DNA of 36,232 nt. It comes from Mesotoga infera. GTDB lineage: Bacteria > Thermotogota > Thermotogae > Petrotogales > Kosmotogaceae. Of the stretch, positions 31,959-36,232 are shown one piece after another. The notes beneath the pieces were generated by a model that saw only the letters and a program-made list of their open reading frames with translations, did not search any database and was not told the origin of the DNA. The first letter of the stretch is position 1. Every line of letters begins with the position of its first letter. The translations under genes were made by a program, and so were the position numbers. The stretch is taken from NCBI GenBank assembly GCA_011045915.1, contig DSBT01000061.1:1-36232 (forward strand), read 5' to 3'.

Positions 31959-33086
31959 ATGGCTCAGTCAAGAAAAGATTATTATGAGATTCTCGGAGTT
32001 TCTCGAAACGCTTCCGACGACGATATAAGAAAGGCATACAGGAAGCTGGTCAAGGAATGGCATCCGGATGCCTATAAGGGATCCAGCAAGAAGGATGCTG
32101 AATTGAAGTTCAAGGAGATCCAGGAGGCGTATGAGGTTCTCTCAGACAAGGAGAAGAGGGCAATGTTCGACCGTTTCGGATATGTCGGCGACCCCTCTTC
32201 ATTCAGCCGCGGTTCGGGGAGGACGCCGGGAAATGCCGGAGGAAATTTCGACGAAATCTTTGGGGATTTCCAGGATGTCTTTGACGTCTTTTTTGGAGGA
32301 AGCAGATCCGGTGCCAGCAGCAGATCTCAGGGGCCGCGAGCAGTCAGGGGAGAGGATATTCACGCTTCGGTCGTTATTGAGCTGAGAGACGTAATCCTGG
32401 GGAAGAAAGTAGTTCTCGAATACGACAGGAACAAGGTCTGTCAGAGCTGTAACGGAACGGGTGCGGAGGACGGAACAAGCTATAGAACCTGTCCCACGTG
32501 TAACGGCAGCGGTTATGTGAAGGAAGAGCATAGATCATTCTTTGGAATGTTTAGCAATACCCATGCCTGCAACACCTGCAACGGTTCGGGAAGAATAATT
32601 GACAAGCGATGTGGTGTTTGCGGCGGAAGAGGCTTCGAGAAGGAGAGACACAAGGTCAGTGTAACGATTCCTGCGGGTGTTGAAAATGGCGCAACGCTGA
32701 GGATTGGCGGTCATGGGAATGCAGGACAGAATGGAGGCCCGTATGGCGATCTTTATGTCAGTGTTAGGGTCGAAATGCCCACGGAGTTCAGGCGTAGCGG
32801 GAATGATCTTTATATCAGCAAAGAGATAGACTATGTTGAAGCGGCGCTCGGTACTACATCAGAGGTTTCGCTTCCAGAGGGGGGAACGGAGACCCTCAAA
32901 GTCCCGGCGGGGACAAGTCCCAACACGGTCTTCAGAATGAAGAATCTCGGCGTTCCCAGTGTATCTGGAGGTAGGCGCGGAGACCTACTGGTAACCGTAA
33001 GAGTCAATATTGGCAAACCTTCAAGCAAGGAGAAGAAACTTCTCCAGCAAATTGCGAAGCTCAAAAATTCGAGGGTTGTAGAGTGA
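31959..33086 (+). CDS. dnaJ: Chaperone DnaJ (type A Hsp40)
   Basis: Stimulates DnaK ATPase and holds unfolded proteins. 375 residues. J domain with HPD at 35-37; Gly/Phe-rich linker ~78-130. Four CxxCxGxG zinc repeats start at Cys161, Cys178, Cys204 and Cys218. C-terminal substrate domains and dimerisation tail follow. ATG preceded by GGTGGTGAT. dnaK is not in this operon. Confidence 0.97.
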   Translation: MAQSRKDYYEILGVSRNASDDDIRKAYRKLVKEWHPDAYKGSSKKDAELKFKEIQEAYEVLSDKEKRAMFDRFGYVGDPSSFSRGSGRTPGNAGGNFDEIFGDFQDVFDVFFGGSRSGASSRSQGPRAVRGEDIHASVVIELRDVILGKKVVLEYDRNKVCQSCNGTGAEDGTSYRTCPTCNGSGYVKEEHRSFFGMFSNTHACNTCNGSGRIIDKRCGVCGGRGFEKERHKVSVTIPAGVENGATLRIGGHGNAGQNGGPYGDLYVSVRVEMPTEFRRSGNDLYISKEIDYVEAALGTTSEVSLPEGGTETLKVPAGTSPNTVFRMKNLGVPSVSGGRRGDLLVTVRVNIGKPSSKEKKLLQQIAKLKNSRVVE

Positions 33087-33087
33087 G

Positions 33088-33945
33088 TTGAGCAGGAAGA
33101 CTTTTCTCGATTACTTTCTGATCACGATTGGATCAGCGCTTACCGCAGTTTCAATAGTGTCATTCATGATCCCAAACAACATCATTGCCGGCGGGGTGAG
33201 CGGACTGGCAATAATTGTTTTTAGGGTCTTTGGACTCTGGGTAGGTGCCCAGATGTTTGTGTACAACATTGCTCTCTTTCTTCTTGCCTTCGTGATTTTG
33301 GGAGTGGGTTTTGGAATAAAGTCAATATACTCTGCGGTTCTGATGTCCTTGAGTGTTGATCTTCTTCAGAGAGTGAAATTCCCAGTTTTCGATGCCTCTA
33401 CGACTCAAGACGGCTTTCTTCTGGTGGCAATTTACGGCGGTGTAATTGCAGGTGCGGGAATGGGCTTGGTTCTCTGGCGAGGGGCCTCGACCGGAGGTAC
33501 GGACATCCTTGCGATGATATTTTCCAAGTATCTTGGCTTCAGCACTGGCACGGGTCTACTGATCAGCGATTCATTAATCACTTTGCTTGCGGTCCTTGTG
33601 TTCGGTCCAATTGCTGCTATGTACGGGATTATAACGATTTTCACCACCAGCAAGACAATAGACGGAATAATCGAGGGTGTGGGAAACACCAGGACGGCCT
33701 TTGTGATAAGCAAGGAAAGTGAATCGATAAAGAGTCGAATCATCAAAGAAATGGAGCGCGGTACTACAATGTTGAAGGCCACCGGCGGCTTCTCGGGCGA
33801 GGATAGGCCTGTCCTTATGGTCTCGATTAGACGAAGGGAGATCGGACAGTTGAGGCATATTGTGAAAGCTACAGACAAACGGGCCTTTGTTATAATAGTG
33901 AACAATTCTGAAGTCTTCGGCGAGGGCTTCAAGAATCTTAACTGA
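33088..33945 (+). CDS. YitT family membrane protein (DUF161/DUF2179)
   Basis: 285 residues: five to six hydrophobic helices (~8-30, 50-75, 80-95, 110-130, 150-180) with family-typical FMIPNNIIAGGVSGLA and LWRGASTGGTDILA. A C-terminal cytoplasmic DUF2179 domain (~200-280; GTTMLKATGGFSG) follows. Function unknown; the soluble domain is ligand-binding-like. TTG start at 33088, 1 bp after the dnaJ stop, with only a weak SD, so translation probably depends on dnaJ. Probably co-transcribed with the heat-shock genes. Confidence 0.88.
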   Translation: MSRKTFLDYFLITIGSALTAVSIVSFMIPNNIIAGGVSGLAIIVFRVFGLWVGAQMFVYNIALFLLAFVILGVGFGIKSIYSAVLMSLSVDLLQRVKFPVFDASTTQDGFLLVAIYGGVIAGAGMGLVLWRGASTGGTDILAMIFSKYLGFSTGTGLLISDSLITLLAVLVFGPIAAMYGIITIFTTSKTIDGIIEGVGNTRTAFVISKESESIKSRIIKEMERGTTMLKATGGFSGEDRPVLMVSIRRREIGQLRHIVKATDKRAFVIIVNNSEVFGEGFKNLN

Positions 33946-33954
33946 GGAGATGCG

Positions 33955-34611
33955 ATGAAGTACATATGTTTCGATACTTCTTCAAGAACCCTTCTTCTCT
34001 CTGTCAGTAATGGCAGGGCAGTTATTGACGTCAGAGCGCAAGAGATCGACAGATACGGCTCGATGTTGGCCGTAATCATAAAACAGTCCATGGAGAATTC
34101 GAAGCTCAAAGTCTCGGAACTCGATTTCATTGGAGTTGGGGTCGGACCCGGTTCGCTTACGGGACTGAGGGTCGGTATCTCAACGGCAAAGGGAATGGCT
34201 TTTCCCTTCGATCTTCCCACCGTCCAGTTCAACTCTCTTGACATTCTTGCAAGGCCGATCGACAGCGAGAGATTCGCAGTCTTGAGACGTGGAAGAGAGG
34301 GGCACTACTACTGGAGAGAGTACAGAAATGGAACTCCCTTTGGAGAGACGAGTTTCACAAGCACGGCAGAACTTGTTTCTCGAATCGACGCTTCAGAGAT
34401 CGAGCTCTTCCTAGATGGCGAGAAGGATCCGTTATTTAACGGCTTCAGAATCAGTGAAGTGAAGCGGTACGATCCCTCCATAATGAGAGACATTGCTGTC
34501 GAGAAATTCTCTGGCGGGGAAACAACAAAGTACTCCAGTTTGGAGCCGATTTATCTTCAGAAGTCAATAGCCGAGATAAACTGGGAGAAGAAGTCCGAAG
34601 GAGAACATTAG
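33955..34611 (+). CDS. tsaB: tRNA threonylcarbamoyladenosine biosynthesis protein TsaB
   Basis: Inactive-kinase-like partner of TsaD in t6A37 tRNA modification. 218 residues of the ASKHA fold: FDTSSRTLLLSV at the N-terminus and the diagnostic GVGPGSLTGLRVG, with AKGMAF after it. TsaD and TsaE are not in the window. ATG behind GAGGAG, 9 bp after yitT. Ends tail-to-tail with the phosphatase gene (4-bp overlap). Confidence 0.93.
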   Translation: MKYICFDTSSRTLLLSVSNGRAVIDVRAQEIDRYGSMLAVIIKQSMENSKLKVSELDFIGVGVGPGSLTGLRVGISTAKGMAFPFDLPTVQFNSLDILARPIDSERFAVLRRGREGHYYWREYRNGTPFGETSFTSTAELVSRIDASEIELFLDGEKDPLFNGFRISEVKRYDPSIMRDIAVEKFSGGETTKYSSLEPIYLQKSIAEINWEKKSEGEH

Positions 34612-35792
34612 TCTTTTCTCAAAAGAATCAGTGGAACAAGCATTTCCTCAGGAGTCATTCCCCCGTGTCTCCCTTTAAGAGAGTGTTCCTGCCCGGTATA
34701 TTTGAAACACAATGAATAATCACCTTTAGAGATAGTTATTAACTCACCTCTTCTCTTTCTCAGGGTATTAGTCAAAGATTTTCCAAAGAGCTTCATCTCG
34801 TCGGTTTCCGATGGTTCAAGAATCTCCAGATAATCCCCGAATTCCTCCTCCATCTTTTTCCTGGTCTTTTCTCTGTCACGGGAATAGATATAAGACATCC
34901 GCTGCTCGCCTCCGGGCATCGAGTACATCTCCTCAAAGACAGGATCGAACTTTGACCACCAGATCTCGTGTTCCCAGGGGGTTTCAATTTGACCGTGATC
35001 GGCTGTGATTAATAATGCGGTGTCTTGCTGCACCCTCTCTTCGAAAAATCTTTCAAATGCGGAGAACAGTATTGCAGTCTCCGAAATATATGACAGGGAA
35101 TTCGGTCCGTATCTGTGGCCGTACGTGTCGATAAGTCCCCAGTAGACAACGGTCAGGTTTGGACCTTCTTCCGATGAAAGAATAACATCTAACTCTTCAA
35201 ACATATCACCAAGGCCGTGTACGCCCCGTGCAATACCTCCGCGCGAATGCATCCTCGTCAAGCCGGTGTTCACGAAGCTCTTCGAAGTAAGGTGGTATCC
35301 TTTCACACCCGCTTCCTTGAGAGATTCGAAGACGGTAGGTCTTTGATTGAACTTGAGAGGATCGAAACCCAGTCTGGTGAGGTTGTCTCTGTCTTGAGTG
35401 TAAGGAGTCAATTCGATCATATTTACAAGTCCACCGAACTCCGGCATGTTTTGAAGATAACCCATTATTCCGTGTTCTCCTGGAACCGATGCGGTAAATA
35501 TCGACGTGAGGGCACTCGAAGTGGTCGAAGGGAAGACGGATGTCAGCATTCTTAAGTCCTCTCTTGTGAAGTATTTGAAGCTGTTGCTCTCCAGCACTTT
35601 CGAGAGATTGTAGTAACCGACTGCATCCACGATGAACACGACAAGCTTCTCTATTCCTTCAAGATCCAGCCCGTTCTCTGGAAAAGAGTATTCCTTCACC
35701 CCGGAGGGTACCTCAGCTCCAAAATGCTTCAGAATGGCCGCCGATAGGTTTACTATAGAATTACCGTCGTATCGTGGATAGATGAACTCCAT
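34608..35792 (-). CDS. Alkaline phosphatase superfamily protein (type I phosphodiesterase/nucleotide pyrophosphatase)
   Basis: 394 residues, no signal peptide, so probably cytoplasmic. Binuclear zinc site visible: FIVDAVG (Asp56), FPSTTSSA (Thr nucleophile, 90 or 91), DTYGHRYGP (Asp222, His226), TADHGQ (Asp265, His266) and GRHGG (His376). GEHGIMGYLQ is typical of the NPP/PglZ-like group. Substrate unknown: a nucleotide, phosphodiester or phosphonate are all possible. The ATG at 35792 is chosen for AAGGAG at 6 nt; the frame open to 35885 has no SD. Monocistronic by position. Similar proteins are common in Thermotogota, but that is recollection only. Confidence 0.88.
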   Translation of the reverse strand: MEFIYPRYDGNSIVNLSAAILKHFGAEVPSGVKEYSFPENGLDLEGIEKLVVFIVDAVGYYNLSKVLESNSFKYFTREDLRMLTSVFPSTTSSALTSIFTASVPGEHGIMGYLQNMPEFGGLVNMIELTPYTQDRDNLTRLGFDPLKFNQRPTVFESLKEAGVKGYHLTSKSFVNTGLTRMHSRGGIARGVHGLGDMFEELDVILSSEEGPNLTVVYWGLIDTYGHRYGPNSLSYISETAILFSAFERFFEERVQQDTALLITADHGQIETPWEHEIWWSKFDPVFEEMYSMPGGEQRMSYIYSRDREKTRKKMEEEFGDYLEILEPSETDEMKLFGKSLTNTLRKRRGELITISKGDYSLCFKYTGQEHSLKGRHGGMTPEEMLVPLILLRKD

Positions 35793-35809
35793 TGCAAACT
35801 CCTTCCACT

Positions 35810-35823
35810 CTTTGACATCAAAG
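35810..35823. promoter_or_regulatory. Near-palindrome in the leader of the phosphatase gene
   Basis: CTTTGA-CA-TCAAAG, two perfect 6-bp arms around a 2-bp centre, 18 bp upstream of the ATG at 35792. It could be an operator or a small mRNA hairpin near the ribosome binding site. Confidence 0.3.
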
Positions 35824-35895
35824 CAAAACGGGCCTCTGCAAAGAAATGCCTGTTTCAGAAAATCAGTATTTGCTTTGGTTCTCAATCATTCTACA

Positions 35896-35901
35896 ATTAT
35901 A
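35896..35901 (-). promoter_or_regulatory. -10 box for the phosphatase gene
   Basis: TATAAT on the minus strand, giving a leader of roughly 95 nt. The matching -35 (AGAAAG) is poor. The gap 35793-36072 otherwise holds the leader palindrome and the permease terminator. Confidence 0.4.
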
Positions 35902-35969
35902 TACGATCGCTGCCCCGACTTTCTTACTTACGGACGCAGAGAGCGGCACTTGCCTTTTGACGGCTATTG

Positions 35970-36008
35970 AAAAGAGCCCGGTTCCGGCCTTGCAGCCGAA
36001 GTGGGCTC
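35970..36008 (-). terminator. Terminator after the sugar ABC permease gene
   Basis: On the minus strand GAGCCC (36003-36008) pairs with GGGCTC (35974-35979). The inner arms TTCGGC and GCCGGAA extend the stem with a one-base bulge. TTTT follows. It lies 65 bp after the permease stop. Confidence 0.6.
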
Positions 36009-36072
36009 AGACTCGTTCTTTTTGATTCGCAATTCAAAACATATCGGCAGGGAAGAACATGTCGAGAGAAAA

Positions 36073-36232
36073 CTACTCTTTCACTCCTCCCTGTGTCAAA
36101 CCTCCAACAATGTAATCCTGTAACACCAGGAAGAAGATCACCATAGGGACTGCACCGATGAGAGCCGCTGCAGTAAATGGTCCCCAGCTTGTCTCGAATC
36201 TTCCCGAAAACTGCCAGAGTCCCACCGCGTAA
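36073..36232 (-). CDS. Sugar ABC transporter permease, MalG type (C-terminal fragment at window edge)
   Basis: The last 52 codons are inside the window, too short and open-ended to appear as a full gene. The translation contains WGPFTAAALIGAVPMVIFF and LQDYIVGGLTQGGVKE. This is the end of the last transmembrane segment and the characteristic C-terminus (LQ-(R/K)-Y-hydrophobic-x-GLT-x-GAVK) of MalG/UgpE-type permeases. The conserved EAA loop lies outside. The rest of the transport operon should lie to the right. Confidence 0.88.
   Translation of the reverse strand, partial: YAVGLWQFSGRFETSWGPFTAAALIGAVPMVIFFLVLQDYIVGGLTQGGVKE

Noticed and set aside
33432-34244. 270-codon minus-strand frame opposite yitT and tsaB
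   Set aside because: Antisense to two well-recognised genes; Pro/Ser/Ile-rich composition reflects the reverse complement of hydrophobic coding sequence.
1-36232. Prophage, transposon, toxin-antitoxin or defence island
   Set aside because: No transposase, integrase, capsid, restriction or toxin-like genes were seen; nearly all genes are conserved metabolism, cell wall, translation or heat shock.

Overview
The window looks like a chromosomal housekeeping segment from a member of the Thermotogota. A mesophilic Mesotoga/Kosmotoga-type genome is the best guess. This rests on moderate GC, Arg codons that are mostly AGA/AGG, very tight operons with many 1-20 bp overlaps, frequent TTG and GTG starts behind strong GGAGG/GGTGAT ribosome binding sites, a ~690-residue IF-2, and an archaeal-type two-subunit methylmalonyl-CoA mutase. 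The genus is an inference; no rRNA gene is present to fix it.

Layout. 1-645: 3' end of a MalK-type sugar ABC ATPase (+). 689-1966: an unusual Lnu(B)-like nucleotidyltransferase fused to a Nudix domain (-). 1967-2344: a repeat-rich intergenic stretch with 28-bp hairpin modules and a heptamer repeat, ending in the infB terminator. 2345-9317 (-): nnr-rpoN-thiN-yfcE, then an internal promoter driving a UPF0173-like hydrolase, ylxQ and infB. 9394-10928: a secreted LolA-like protein (+), an SSB-like OB-fold protein (-) and methylglyoxal synthase (+). 10845-12328 (-): a small DUF6504-like protein and DNA polymerase IV. 12403-12870 (-): SprT-like protein. 12957-18627 (-): a seven-gene methylmalonyl-CoA operon (mutase large and small subunits, MeaB, epimerase, carboxyltransferase, OadG-like subunit, biotin carrier). 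18791-21567 (+): M42 aminopeptidase and a TIGR03960-type radical SAM protein. 21545-30126 (-): dcw cell wall cluster murE-murF-mraY-murD-ftsW-murG-murC. 30234-34611 (+): CIRCE-controlled hrcA-grpE-dnaJ followed by yitT and tsaB. 34608-35792 (-): alkaline phosphatase superfamily enzyme. 36073-36232 (-): C-terminus of a MalG-type sugar ABC permease.

How the genes work together. The methylmalonyl-CoA operon can interconvert succinyl-CoA and propionyl-CoA: mutase, epimerase, then biotin-dependent carboxyl transfer or decarboxylation, with MeaB guarding the mutase. The dcw genes make lipid II, and FtsW handles septal peptidoglycan. hrcA-grpE-dnaJ form a self-regulated heat-shock unit without dnaK. 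nnr (metabolite repair), sigma-54 and thiamine pyrophosphokinase share one overlapping transcription unit.

Nothing here looks like a defence island, prophage, CRISPR array or transposon. The most unusual items are the covarying hairpin repeat after infB, the nucleotidyltransferase-Nudix fusion, an SSB-like gene with a probable non-ATG start, the shared -35 hexamers between murE and hrcA, and an 84-bp tail-to-tail coding overlap of mgsA and dinB.
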